Notes under the pieces: model-generated
What the model was told of the DNA's origin: nothing
What the model saw: the letters and a program-made list of their open reading frames with translations, nothing else
Database searches by the model: none
Assembly (NCBI RefSeq): GCF_000421105.1
Contig: NZ_ATWF01000001.1
Span: forward strand, 840,930 to 904,929
Origin: Limisalsivibrio acetivorans
GTDB taxonomy: Bacteria > Chrysiogenota > Deferribacteres > Deferribacterales > Geovibrionaceae
Reading direction: 5' to 3'
Length of the DNA: 64,000 bases
Made by a program: the position numbers and the translations under genes
Shown here: piece after piece, positions 45,458 to 54,441 of the stretch
How positions within the stretch are numbered: position 1 is the stretch's first letter
Layout of the letters: each line of letters opens with the position of its first letter

Positions 45458-46786
45458 ATGAAGAGCCCTACGAATATATGGCACCCCTGCACCCAGATGA
45501 AGGATGTGGAGAAGCACCCCCTGCTCGAGATCGAGAGAGGGCGTGGAATCTATCTCTACGACAAGAACGGAAAAAGCTATATAGATGCCGTATCCTCATG
45601 GTGGGTAAATCTTTTCGGACACGCCAACCCAAGACTCAACGAGGCTCTCAGCCGTCAGGCTCAGAAGCTTGAGCATGTTATCTTCGCCGGAACGACCCAC
45701 CCCGCTGCGGAAGAACTCACAGAAAGACTGCTCAGAATCACCCCCGAAGGGCTTACCAAGGTTTTCTTTGCGGACAACGGAAGCTCCGCTGTGGAATCAG
45801 CAATGAAGATGAGCTACGGATACCGCTTCAACACCGGCGAAAGGGAAAAGAACCGCTTCGCATATATAACAAACGGCTACCACGGCGAAACACTCGGTGC
45901 GCTCTCCGTCTGCGATGAGGAGCTCTACACAACCCTATACGGACCGATAATGATGGACAACCTCTGCGTTCCCGGGCCGGACTGCACAAGATGCCCCTAC
46001 AATAAAGAACGCCACACTTGCAGTGCGGAGTGCTTCGAACGCTCCGAAAAGGCGCTTCGTGAGAATGCGGAGAGGCTTACTGCGATCCTTGTGGAGCCTC
46101 TTCTCCAGTGTGCAGGGGGCTTCAGGATGTATCCTCCCGTATACCTTCAGAAGCTCCGAACACTGACTAAAGAGCTTAATATCCATCTCATTTTCGATGA
46201 GATAGCTGCTGGCTTCGGACGAACTGGAACGATGTTCGCCCTCGAACAGCCCGGCGTAACACCGGATCTGCTCTGCCTCAGCAAGGGGATAACCTCGGGC
46301 TATATGCCCCTAAGCGTAGTAATGGCCACCGATGAGATCTACTACTCATTCTACGACGACTACGAAACACTCAAAGCCTTCATGCACAGCCACAGCTATA
46401 CAGGCAACCCCCTCGCCTGCGCACTTGCCGTTGAAACGCTGAAGATATTCGAGGATGAGAATGTCATAGAGAACAACAAGGATAAGTACGGGCATATGCG
46501 AAACCTCATAGAAGAGGCGTTCAAGGGGCATCCTAACGTGGGAGAGATTCGTCATGTCGGCTTCGTTTCCGCCGTGGAGCTTGTGCAGGACAGGGACAAG
46601 ATGATCCCATTTGACTGGAAGGATAGGACAGGTTTTCAAATTTACCGTCAGGCGGTTAAGCGTGGCGCCCTGCTGAGGAATATCGGGGATACGATGTACT
46701 TCATGCCACCGTATGTTATAAATAAGGAACAGATAACCACGCTGGTGGGTATAGCTGAGGAATCATTGAAAGAGGTACTCGGATGA
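45458..46786 (+). CDS. bioA: Adenosylmethionine/lysine-8-amino-7-oxononanoate aminotransferase
   Basis: 442 residues, class III PLP aminotransferase. IWHPCTQMKD is the BioA opening, SSWWVNLFGH follows, and the PLP-lysine is in CLSKGITSGYMPL. A Cys-rich loop (five Cys between about residues 169 and 191: PDCTRCPY, HTCSAEC) is like that of Aquifex/Bacillus-type enzymes and is absent from the E. coli enzyme; Bacillus members use lysine as amino donor. GGAGG precedes the ATG. It overlaps bioD by four bases. Confidence 0.93.
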   Translation: MKSPTNIWHPCTQMKDVEKHPLLEIERGRGIYLYDKNGKSYIDAVSSWWVNLFGHANPRLNEALSRQAQKLEHVIFAGTTHPAAEELTERLLRITPEGLTKVFFADNGSSAVESAMKMSYGYRFNTGEREKNRFAYITNGYHGETLGALSVCDEELYTTLYGPIMMDNLCVPGPDCTRCPYNKERHTCSAECFERSEKALRENAERLTAILVEPLLQCAGGFRMYPPVYLQKLRTLTKELNIHLIFDEIAAGFGRTGTMFALEQPGVTPDLLCLSKGITSGYMPLSVVMATDEIYYSFYDDYETLKAFMHSHSYTGNPLACALAVETLKIFEDENVIENNKDKYGHMRNLIEEAFKGHPNVGEIRHVGFVSAVELVQDRDKMIPFDWKDRTGFQIYRQAVKRGALLRNIGDTMYFMPPYVINKEQITTLVGIAEESLKEVLG

Positions 46787-47373
46787 AGCTTTTCATAAGC
46801 GGCTCAAACACTGGCGTTGGTAAAACGATATTCTCCGCCCTGCTTGCCAGACAGATGATGCAGAAAGGGCTTCACACCGTATACATAAAGCCTGTGCAGA
46901 CGGGATACCCCGCCGATGATGATGCGGCCTTCGTTAAGAAGTTCGCAGGATTGGCCGATGACAGAGCACTTACGCTCTACACAGCGGAGCCGCCGGTGGC
47001 ACCATGCCTGTGTTTCGAGAGGTTCCCCCTTGAGCAGGTTGTGGACGCCGTTGACTCTATGAAATGCGACTGTCTTATTGTGGAAGGAGCCGGCGGGATC
47101 GCCGTTCCTCTGGATTATGAGCAGATGACCTATGAGATCCCTAGGCAGTGCGGGCTTGAGGTTATTACAGTCCTGCCCGACAGGCTCGGCTGTGTGAACG
47201 AGGCCGTTTTGAACAGAGAGTTCATGGACAGCCAGGGGCTGGAGTTCCACGGTTTCGCCCTTAACAGACATTTCAGTTCAAGCCCCAACGACAGCGAAAA
47301 CGCCGGGATCATTGAGAAACTGATGCCCGGCTCCATACGCTATCTTTTCAGCGACACCCTAAGCGGATATTAG
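46783..47373 (+). CDS. bioD: Dethiobiotin synthetase
   Basis: 196 residues. The P-loop reads SGSNTGVGKTIFSALLAR, then KPVQTGYP and LIVEGAGGIAVPL, all typical of BioD. It closes the ureido ring from DAPA with CO2 and ATP. It is coupled to bioA by ATGA. Its stop overlaps the end of the convergent unknown gene by four bases. bioB, the last step, is not in the window. Confidence 0.93.
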   Translation: MKLFISGSNTGVGKTIFSALLARQMMQKGLHTVYIKPVQTGYPADDDAAFVKKFAGLADDRALTLYTAEPPVAPCLCFERFPLEQVVDAVDSMKCDCLIVEGAGGIAVPLDYEQMTYEIPRQCGLEVITVLPDRLGCVNEAVLNREFMDSQGLEFHGFALNRHFSSSPNDSENAGIIEKLMPGSIRYLFSDTLSGY

Positions 47374-47837
47374 CCGAACAGGTTTACCTTGCTGATGCTC
47401 TCCGTAAGGTAACCGCCGTTTGCCATCTCTTTATTGGCCTCTGCAACGGCTTCGAGGATGCTTTCAGATTCCCCCGCCTCGCCGCTTTCCTTAAGCTGTG
47501 CGATTACAGCTTCAAGGTTAGTCATGGCACTTGAGGAGCTTTTCTGGTCCTCATTCATTCCCATAAGAGACTGGAGTGCTTTATTCTGGGCCTGTAGAAC
47601 AGGATCTGCCGAAGTGCCCGTTGTAGCCTGGTCCAAGGCATTCTGAGCCTCGGGCGATATGTTCACTGTATCCTTGAAAAGACTGCTGATGCCGTTGTCG
47701 GAACCGCCGCTCTCCGCTTTCTTAATAGCCTCAAGAAGACCGCTGCCGTTGGCGGCATTTGCCTGCGCCGAAGTACCTTCGTTGCTGAACATCTTCTGGT
47801 AGGCCTCAAGCTGGATATTTTTTCCGTTTACGATCAT
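47370..47837 (-). CDS. Hypothetical, Ser/Ala/Glu-rich protein with an ISPEA motif
   Basis: 155 residues, low-complexity, helical, no Cys. It contains DTVNISPEAQNAL, a short motif seen in proteins near flagellar genes and in FlgM-like or motility-associated small proteins. No flagellar gene is nearby, so this stays a hint. The ATG has GGGGGT upstream. Confidence 0.65.
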   Translation of the reverse strand: MIVNGKNIQLEAYQKMFSNEGTSAQANAANGSGLLEAIKKAESGGSDNGISSLFKDTVNISPEAQNALDQATTGTSADPVLQAQNKALQSLMGMNEDQKSSSSAMTNLEAVIAQLKESGEAGESESILEAVAEANKEMANGGYLTESISKVNLFG

Positions 47838-47932
47838 AACTACCCCCGTTTGTTACGGTTTTGGGTATTAGATCGCAAGCGGCGTGCCAAAGATCCCGGG
47901 CAGAAATTGCCTGATCAAAAAATGGAAGGCTT

Positions 47933-49057
47933 TTAGCCCCCCATCCGTTTGAGCATCTCGTCGAAGGTTTTGCCCGCTTTCTGGGTGAAGGGGAAATCAT
48001 CGTCCAGTTCAACGCCCTTATGCTGGACAAGGACAAAGAAGTTCTGGCCAAACCCACCTTCGGGCATGATAAGTGATTTGATAGAGGCCTTCTCAAGGTC
48101 CGTACCGGCGTTCTCGATCTCGCCGAGGATCCCAGCCTGAACAAGAAAAAGCCACTGGGGAAGAAGAGCCGCAGGTTCAAGGCCGTTATCCTTTCCTGCG
48201 TTCTCGAGGCTTGTGAAGTCAACAAAGGCGGTTATATCCTGATAACCCACACGCTCGAAAAAGTCGTTATTCTGTGTATGTTTGAAATAGCAGGTAACCG
48301 TGCCGTCACGCCTCCATGACTCGAAAAGCTGCTCAGCCGGATAGCCGTAGTCCACTGTGAAAACAACGCCCCTGCTGATCTTTGAGGCGAGCTGCTTCTG
48401 CCATTCCAGCATATTAAGGTTTATCTCAACAATCTGACCCTCCGCGACACGGAGGCCTATGGCATCTAGATAATCTTTTATGGCGGGATCGGATATATCA
48501 TCGGGCCAGAAGGTAAGCTTTCCTTCGTGGTGAATCACGAATAGCTCCTTCAGCTCATCGTTTATACGTATTACCCTGTGCACCGGGAAGGCGTCCACAA
48601 GCTCATTGGAGAAGAAAACACCCTCGAAGCCGTTGAGCTCCTCGAATGCTATCCATTTTACATGCCCCTCATGCTCTTTGAGCACCTCTTTCTGCCTCTC
48701 GATAAGATAAGCACTCTTCTCGATGATGGTATAGCTGAGCCCCTCATAGAAGTCGGGATCCTTTTCCTTCACCCTGTCAAGCACATCGCAGGCGAGCATT
48801 CCACTCCCCGCACCCATCTCGCAGAAGTTTGCAGGAAGGCTCAGCCGCCTAACAGTGTCGCGCATCGCATCGGAGATTGTCCTTCCGAAGGATGAGGAGG
48901 CATCCACAGAGGTATAAAAACTCCCCTGTATGCCGAAGGGGTTCTCCTTCTGGTAATACCCGTGTTCTGGGTCGTAGAGGGCTTTATCCATGAATTCGGC
49001 GAAGGTCATTCTGTTCTCCTTCACCATTTCTATAATTTTATCAGTAAATTCGTTCAT
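47933..49057 (-). CDS. MidA/NDUFAF7-family SAM-dependent methyltransferase
   Basis: 374 residues. MTFAEFMDKALYDPEHGYY is the family opening, FCEMGAGSGMLACDVL the SAM site, and FFSNELVDAFPVHRV the conserved second motif. The mitochondrial relative methylates an arginine of complex I; bacterial targets are unknown. It overlaps tonB by one base (TAATG). Confidence 0.85.
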   Translation of the reverse strand: MNEFTDKIIEMVKENRMTFAEFMDKALYDPEHGYYQKENPFGIQGSFYTSVDASSSFGRTISDAMRDTVRRLSLPANFCEMGAGSGMLACDVLDRVKEKDPDFYEGLSYTIIEKSAYLIERQKEVLKEHEGHVKWIAFEELNGFEGVFFSNELVDAFPVHRVIRINDELKELFVIHHEGKLTFWPDDISDPAIKDYLDAIGLRVAEGQIVEINLNMLEWQKQLASKISRGVVFTVDYGYPAEQLFESWRRDGTVTCYFKHTQNNDFFERVGYQDITAFVDFTSLENAGKDNGLEPAALLPQWLFLVQAGILGEIENAGTDLEKASIKSLIMPEGGFGQNFFVLVQHKGVELDDDFPFTQKAGKTFDEMLKRMGG

Positions 49058-49767
49058 TACCGCACCCTGAAGTATAGTGTCATCTCTGCCTGATCAGGCT
49101 TCGCATAGCGGACAGCATTAAACCTCAGCCTGCTTACAAAGTCAATGGCGAGCTGTTCTATCTTCTTGTCCGTTCTGGTGATAGGGATAACGGCGTAGGT
49201 TTTCCCCTCTTTGTCGATCTTGAAACGTACGGTCATCTTCGTATCGTTCTGGAGTGAGAATGAAGGTCTGGGGGGTATGTATGCCAGCTTACGCTCGACG
49301 TTTGTGATATTTTCCATAACGAAGAAGTCGCTGTTTTCGTATTCATCACTCTGGATATCGCTAGGCTCACCCTCACCCGCCCTTGAATCCTGAACAGTAT
49401 GCTCGGATGTCTCGATCTCCGCCAGAAGCTTCTCGTCTACTTGGGCTTCGCTGTCCGTATTGAGCCTGCGGCTCTGGATATCGGGTATTGTGACATCCAC
49501 ATCCGTATTAACGTCCACCCTCGGAACATCGACATCGGGCAACGCCATGGAGGGCTTTGGAACCTTAACGGGATTTTCCGGCGGTTTAACGGGCTTTCCG
49601 GGTTTATTAACCGGGGGTTTGGGCAGAATTTTAGGTTTCGGAGGGAGTATCTGCACCTCAACCACATCCTGTTTCCCCGAAAGATTTATATCAAACGCAG
49701 GGAGATACAGGAAAAAAACAAGATGCGCCAAAATGGATACGACCATAAAAAGGGCGATCCTGTGCAA
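49057..49767 (-). CDS. tonB: TonB-family energy transducer
   Basis: 236 residues. One N-terminal helix (about 4-22), a Pro/Lys-rich periplasm-spanning segment (VEVQILPPKPKILPKPP and further) and a C-terminal TonB domain (about 150-236) ending in MTLYFRVR. It would transmit proton-motive force to an outer-membrane partner. No TonB-dependent receptor is nearby; the partner may be the TPR protein of this operon. Confidence 0.88.
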   Translation of the reverse strand: MHRIALFMVVSILAHLVFFLYLPAFDINLSGKQDVVEVQILPPKPKILPKPPVNKPGKPVKPPENPVKVPKPSMALPDVDVPRVDVNTDVDVTIPDIQSRRLNTDSEAQVDEKLLAEIETSEHTVQDSRAGEGEPSDIQSDEYENSDFFVMENITNVERKLAYIPPRPSFSLQNDTKMTVRFKIDKEGKTYAVIPITRTDKKIEQLAIDFVSRLRFNAVRYAKPDQAEMTLYFRVR

Positions 49768-49770
49768 TCT

Positions 49771-50172
49771 CTACTCCTCCTCCACGGCGATGGCAAACTT
49801 CTCAAAGCCGTTCTTACGGCTTGCGTCCATAACAAAGACCACCTTGCCGTGGGTTACACCCTCATCCGCTTCGATAACAACAGTTGCGTTGGGGGTGGAC
49901 TCTTTCAGGTCGCTCAATACACCGGGAACCCTTTCCTGGGCATACCTCCGGCCGTTGATATAGATACCGCCATCCTCCGTAACAGATATGCGGATGTTCT
50001 TCTTCACCTCAACATTCTCACCCCTCGCCTGGGGGAGATCCACCTCGATGGAGCTGGAAACGATAAAGGAGGTGGAAACCATGAAGAAAATGAGCAGAAG
50101 AAAAACGACATCGATAAGCGGCGTGATGTTTATATCAAGAGCCTGCTTTCTGTCATTTCTACTGAATTTCAC
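49771..50172 (-). CDS. exbD: ExbD/TolR-family protein
   Basis: 133 residues. One transmembrane helix (about 14-37) with the conserved Asp in ITPLIDVVFLLLIFFMVS, then a periplasmic domain. With the ExbB protein it forms the proton channel. It overlaps exbB by four bases and tonB follows within three bases. Confidence 0.92.
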   Translation of the reverse strand: MKFSRNDRKQALDINITPLIDVVFLLLIFFMVSTSFIVSSSIEVDLPQARGENVEVKKNIRISVTEDGGIYINGRRYAQERVPGVLSDLKESTPNATVVIEADEGVTHGKVVFVMDASRKNGFEKFAIAVEEE

Positions 50173-50792
50173 GCATCACCCTCTTTGAATATAAGGTTCA
50201 CTATCATACTGGTTGATTTCTCAAGCTCCATGGTAACCCTCTCGGAACGGTGACGGACGATGTAGTAGAAGATCATCGTGGGGATAGCAACGCTGAGCCC
50301 CGCCGCCGTTGTAAGAAGCGCCTCGGAGATACCGCCGGCCAGTGCCTGGGCATCACCCACACCCTGGGATCCTATAATGATGAAGGTCTTGATCATACCG
50401 ATAACCGTACCAAGCAGACCGAGCAGAGGTGAAACACTTGCGATGGTCTGCAGGGTGGGGAGGTATCTGTCCAACTGTTTTGAATGGTAGCGTCCGGACT
50501 CCTCTGCCGCTTCCATGAGCCTTGTGAGGGGGAGATCAAGGTTGTGCAGGATATCCTTTGATATCTTTGCAACGGCGCTCTTGTCCGCCTCGGCAACGGC
50601 TGCCGCTGTCTGGAGATCCTTTTTACCGAGAGATTCATAAAGCTTTTCCAGAAATGCGGCGGGTGCATAGCGCTCCGCCCGGAGGGAAAAGATCCTCTCA
50701 AGGAATATTGCGAGTGATACAAGGGAGAGTAGTATAATGGGATACATAAGCACCCCTCCCTTCTCTATAAGCTCTAAAAAAGAGTCGAACAT
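50169..50792 (-). CDS. exbB: ExbB/TolQ/MotA-family proton channel protein
   Basis: 207 residues with three helices. The second and third contain IASVSPLLGLLGTVIGMIKTF and GGISEALLTTAAGLSVAIPTMIFY, family signatures. It starts 10 bases after the long TPR gene stop. Confidence 0.92.
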   Translation of the reverse strand: MFDSFLELIEKGGVLMYPIILLSLVSLAIFLERIFSLRAERYAPAAFLEKLYESLGKKDLQTAAAVAEADKSAVAKISKDILHNLDLPLTRLMEAAEESGRYHSKQLDRYLPTLQTIASVSPLLGLLGTVIGMIKTFIIIGSQGVGDAQALAGGISEALLTTAAGLSVAIPTMIFYYIVRHRSERVTMELEKSTSMIVNLIFKEGDA

Positions 50793-50802
50793 CGTGCCCT
50801 CC

Positions 50803-53466
50803 TTATCTGAGACTCTTCAGTTTCTTTTCTAACACCGAGGCTTCCTTCTCACGCCCCAGCTTCTTATATATATCCACCGTTCTTTCAAGACTCCTCTTGC
50901 TGTAGTCGGAATCGGGGAAGAGGTAGTGGCTCTTCATATAGAACCTTGCGCCCTCCTTGAAGTTCTCTTTTTCCTCAAGAAGTCTTCCAAGCTGGAAGTA
51001 TGCCGCAGGCATTATGCGGGCGTTGCGGCTGAGAACCATATCACGCACAAGCCCTTCGTTATTTACAAGCTGTTCGTCCGAAAGGAGTGAGAAGTATCTT
51101 TCAATTCCCCTATAGTACAGCTCCTCATCCTTACCCATAAAGTAACGGGCGGAACGCAGAACTGAGGCTGGGCTTGAGGAAATCTCAAGTATGCGGCTGT
51201 GTGCCAAATCGCCGAAACGCATTGAATCGGAGGCAAGCTCTTCGTATATCCTGAGCGACTCTTTCTTATCCTTAGCTTCGAGGCAGTCCGCCTTTAGGAA
51301 AAGGGCATCCTCACGTGACTCCCCCCTCTCGATAAGCCTTTCGGCATCGTTAACACACTGCTCAACCCTGCCCGTCTCTTTGAAGAGGCGTCCTCTGAGC
51401 AGATAGCCCTCACCAAGGTATGTGGACTCGGGAAACTCGGAGAAGAAGCGGTTCACAAGCCTTGTGGCAAGACCGGTTTCGCCGATATCTATGGCGAGCC
51501 TGGCCGCCTGCAGGATGAGGAAGTCCTTCTTCTCAAAACGCTGCTCCAATGTGAGGATACGTGAGCCCGTTTCGAGGAACCTGTCCTTCTCGTTCTGTGC
51601 CGCATATATGGAGAGAAGCCCGTAAACGGAATCGAACATCTCATAATCTCTTGTTATCAGCTCGGAATAAAGCTTCTCCGCCTCGTCATAGCGTTTGAGG
51701 GAGGAGAGGGTCTTTGCCTTAAGGAGCATATATCGGGAGCTGGAACGGTCCTTGTTGCCGATGAGGTTAAGTACCTGCTGATACTCACCGGCAAGGAAAA
51801 GGTTCTCCACGATGGTTTTGTAGAACCGGTCGCTTTCGGCGTTTCTTTCGAATACGGCAGATGCCTCCTCGTTTCTTCCCAGTTTCAGGTAGGTAAGCAT
51901 GAGGAGGTAGTCCGAATCCTCCGTCGGCTTCTGGATGGAGGTAAGCTCCCTGAGAGCCGCTTCGTACTGCTTTCTATTATAGTCCACAGTCCCTCTGAGC
52001 ATATGCGCCTGATCACCCTCAAGCCCAGTGAGCAGACCGTCCGCCGCACTGTACTGCTTGCGGCTGATGAAAATCTCAGCTTTTAGAAGCTTGCAGTGAG
52101 GCTCGAAGCAATCTTCTATTAGGACTAGGGCATCGTTCTGTCTCCCCTTAAGGTTATAGAGCTGGGCGAGCATGAACCGGCTTGTCCGCACCTTTTCCTC
52201 ATCCTCGCCGTTATCGATGTATTTAAGAAATAGAAACTCCGCACGTGAAGGGTCGAACCGGACATAGGTGAGCCCCCGATAGTAGTATGCGGTGTTTATG
52301 AGGTTTTTGTTGAATATGATCATATCCAGATACTCCGCCGCTTCTCTCGGTTCACCCTTTGCAAGACGGGACAGACCTACATAGAAATTGACGTAATCGG
52401 AGTTCACCTTTGAGTCGAAATCCAGATTTCCGGCGAAGCTTCCATCCAGTTCGGGGAAGTTCCGGGAGACGTAGTAAAAGAATATATTAAGCCGATTCTC
52501 ATCGCTCTTCACCTTATCGAGATAACTAACGGCCTCCGCATTATTACCCCTCAGGATGGCGAGCTTTGCCGAGAGAACAGCCTTCGTCTCCCCTTCGGGG
52601 ATCTTGGTTACGATATCTGCCGCCTCGGCATCCCTCCCCTCTGCAAGCATCGTGTCAGCGATTACAGGGCGTGTATTCTCCGTAGCCTTATCCGCCATGG
52701 ACATAACCTTGCCCCGCTCCCCAAGGGAGTAGTGCGCCATGATCTTGAAGTCGTACAGGGAGGGGTTCTCCTCCGCCAGTGCCTCATGCCTCTGGGATGT
52801 TTCGATGATCTCATTATATTCCTTTTTCTGCATGAGCGAATAGAGGAATGTATAGAGGGAGTAGTCTGTGAACACGGGATACTCACGCCCCGTTTCTATG
52901 ATAGAGTCGTAGTCCTTTATGCCGAAATAGTACGAATAGAGCCTGTCCGCTGCTATCTCGCCTATCTCCCCACCTTCGAGGGCTACCTCTTTAAGGGAGG
53001 CCAAACTGGACGAGATATTTCCCGTTTCAATGCCCGAAAGGGCAGCGATGAATTTTGATTCCTGCAGATAGCCGGAACCTACAAGCTTTTCCTGATACTT
53101 GTTCCACGATTCAACAACGGCAAGGTGGCGGCCGTTCAGATACGCCTTCACGATATTGTTACGGTACGCCTTGGGCCCCACGAAGACGGAGGAAAGACCT
53201 GTTCCGAAGCCTCCGGAGTATATTCCTCCCGGTTCATCGGTTTCATAGTCCTTCCCCTCACCCTCGTTCAGCTTAAACCGCTCCTGCTTGATATAGGTAT
53301 CAAAGCTGGAGCTCACGTTGAAGTTAAGGGATACGTCCATGAATGTGGGACGTATATCGAATGCGGCGATCTCTTCCCCGGTAAAGGAAAATTCGGGGAC
53401 GAGCACCTCGGCCCTTGCTGAAATGCTCAGCAGAAATATAAACAAAAAGGTTTTAAAGAGTCTCAT
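50803..53466 (-). CDS. Long secreted TPR protein of the Exb/TonB operon
   Basis: 887 residues from the ATG at 53466, which gives a signal peptide (RLFKTFLFIFLLSISARA) and overlaps the upstream small lipoprotein stop by four bases. About 25 TPR-type helix pairs follow (repeated A-x-x-x-Y/F patterns). The N-terminal 100 residues appear beta-rich. It probably sits in the periplasm as a scaffold between the ExbBD-TonB motor and the outer membrane; similar TPR-Exb-TonB blocks occur in other diderms. The exact role is unknown. Confidence 0.82.
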   Translation of the reverse strand: MRLFKTFLFIFLLSISARAEVLVPEFSFTGEEIAAFDIRPTFMDVSLNFNVSSSFDTYIKQERFKLNEGEGKDYETDEPGGIYSGGFGTGLSSVFVGPKAYRNNIVKAYLNGRHLAVVESWNKYQEKLVGSGYLQESKFIAALSGIETGNISSSLASLKEVALEGGEIGEIAADRLYSYYFGIKDYDSIIETGREYPVFTDYSLYTFLYSLMQKKEYNEIIETSQRHEALAEENPSLYDFKIMAHYSLGERGKVMSMADKATENTRPVIADTMLAEGRDAEAADIVTKIPEGETKAVLSAKLAILRGNNAEAVSYLDKVKSDENRLNIFFYYVSRNFPELDGSFAGNLDFDSKVNSDYVNFYVGLSRLAKGEPREAAEYLDMIIFNKNLINTAYYYRGLTYVRFDPSRAEFLFLKYIDNGEDEEKVRTSRFMLAQLYNLKGRQNDALVLIEDCFEPHCKLLKAEIFISRKQYSAADGLLTGLEGDQAHMLRGTVDYNRKQYEAALRELTSIQKPTEDSDYLLMLTYLKLGRNEEASAVFERNAESDRFYKTIVENLFLAGEYQQVLNLIGNKDRSSSRYMLLKAKTLSSLKRYDEAEKLYSELITRDYEMFDSVYGLLSIYAAQNEKDRFLETGSRILTLEQRFEKKDFLILQAARLAIDIGETGLATRLVNRFFSEFPESTYLGEGYLLRGRLFKETGRVEQCVNDAERLIERGESREDALFLKADCLEAKDKKESLRIYEELASDSMRFGDLAHSRILEISSSPASVLRSARYFMGKDEELYYRGIERYFSLLSDEQLVNNEGLVRDMVLSRNARIMPAAYFQLGRLLEEKENFKEGARFYMKSHYLFPDSDYSKRSLERTVDIYKKLGREKEASVLEKKLKSLR

Positions 53467-53585
53467 TCCTTGGATTGTTTCTCCTCGGGTGAAGTCGGGT
53501 TCATATCTGAACACCCCCCATCACACCCGAATATACCGCTGAATGAGGCAACAACAATGGTTAGAATTATGAATTTTTTAAGCAA
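53463..53585 (-). CDS. Small predicted lipoprotein, 40 residues
   Basis: Too short for usual gene callers. A TTG at 53585, just inside the surE end (AGGAGG 12 bases upstream), starts a Lys-Lys hydrophobic leader and a lipobox-like IFGC at residues 18-21, followed by a short Asp/Gly/Ser-rich and charged tail ending at TGA 53463-53465. The stop overlaps the TPR gene ATG (ATGA), so translation of the TPR protein is coupled to it. Phe at the -2 lipobox position is unusual but allowed. It resembles LptM-sized envelope lipoproteins. Confidence 0.6.
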   Translation of the reverse strand: MLKKFIILTIVVASFSGIFGCDGGCSDMNPTSPEEKQSKE

Positions 53586-54345
53586 ACTCACCGCCGTCCT
53601 CCTGCTCACACAGCTTACCGTAGGTGTCATGGCATGTCATATCATACATAAGAGGGGTTACGGATACGTAACCGTCGTTCAGTATCTTATCGTCAGAATT
53701 CTCTCTGGTGTCTCGCTTGTGCTCTTCCCCCACCATCCAGTAATAGGTGTTCCCCTTGGGGTCTTCCCTTTTGGCGAAGGTGTCGAGATAGGTGGTGTTC
53801 CCCTGTATGGAGTACTTCCACCCCTTTATCTCATCGTAAGGAAGGAGCGGGACATTAACATTAAGAAGCAGACTGCGGGGGTCTTCCATGGCATGAACCT
53901 TCCTTGCAAAGAAAGCGGCAACAGTAGCCGCTGGCTCAAAATCGGCTCCCTTCGCCTTCGGAAGGCTGACAGCGATAGACTTTATACCCAGCATTGCACC
54001 TTCGGTAGCTGCTGAAACTGTCCCTGAATATATCACATTTGTCGATAAATTAGCACCGTAATTTATGCCGGAAACCACAAGATCCGGCGTTTCGTCCATG
54101 ATATGGCTAACAGCGAGCTTAACGCAGTCCGCAGGTGTTCCCTTTATACCAGTACCAAAAAACTTGCCGAATTTATAGAAGTCTTCGGTTCTAAGCGGGT
54201 CGGATATAGTTATGGCATGCCCTACAGCGGATTGCTCCGTAATGGGCGCTACAACCGTTACATCAGCAAACTCGGTGAGCTTAAGGTATAGCTGATAGAT
54301 GCCGTCGGTATATATACCGTCATCGTTGGTAAGCAGTATTTTCAT
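53578..54345 (-). CDS. surE: 5'/3'-nucleotidase SurE
   Basis: 255 residues. MKILLTNDDGIYTDGI carries the metal-site Asp pair, and SGINYGANLSTNVIYSGTVSAATEGAMLGI is the family core. It hydrolyses nucleoside monophosphates and acts under stress. GGAAG is close to the ATG. It ends eight bases after the start of the small lipoprotein gene. Confidence 0.93.
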   Translation of the reverse strand: MKILLTNDDGIYTDGIYQLYLKLTEFADVTVVAPITEQSAVGHAITISDPLRTEDFYKFGKFFGTGIKGTPADCVKLAVSHIMDETPDLVVSGINYGANLSTNVIYSGTVSAATEGAMLGIKSIAVSLPKAKGADFEPAATVAAFFARKVHAMEDPRSLLLNVNVPLLPYDEIKGWKYSIQGNTTYLDTFAKREDPKGNTYYWMVGEEHKRDTRENSDDKILNDGYVSVTPLMYDMTCHDTYGKLCEQEDGGEFA

Positions 54346-54434
54346 CTTCCAATCACCTCATCCAACGGCAGAATAACCCATACACCCGCATTTTTCAAGC
54401 TTGCCCAGCGTGGTGCGAAGCCCTGTGGTGTCAT
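54342..54434 (-). CDS. Possible 30-codon ORF coupled to surE
   Basis: An ATG at 54434 opens 30 codons ending four bases into surE (ATGA). The product would be MTPQGFAPRW-like with a hydrophobic VWVILPL end. No ribosome site is strong and no family is recognised; it may be a leader peptide or chance. Confidence 0.25.
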   Translation of the reverse strand: MTPQGFAPRWASLKNAGVWVILPLDEVIGR

Positions 54435-54441
54435 ATATTTG

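Noticed and set aside
49057-50792. Tol-Pal system
   Set aside because: No tolB, pal or ybgF-type genes; the third gene has a TonB-type domain and Pro-rich linker rather than TolA features.
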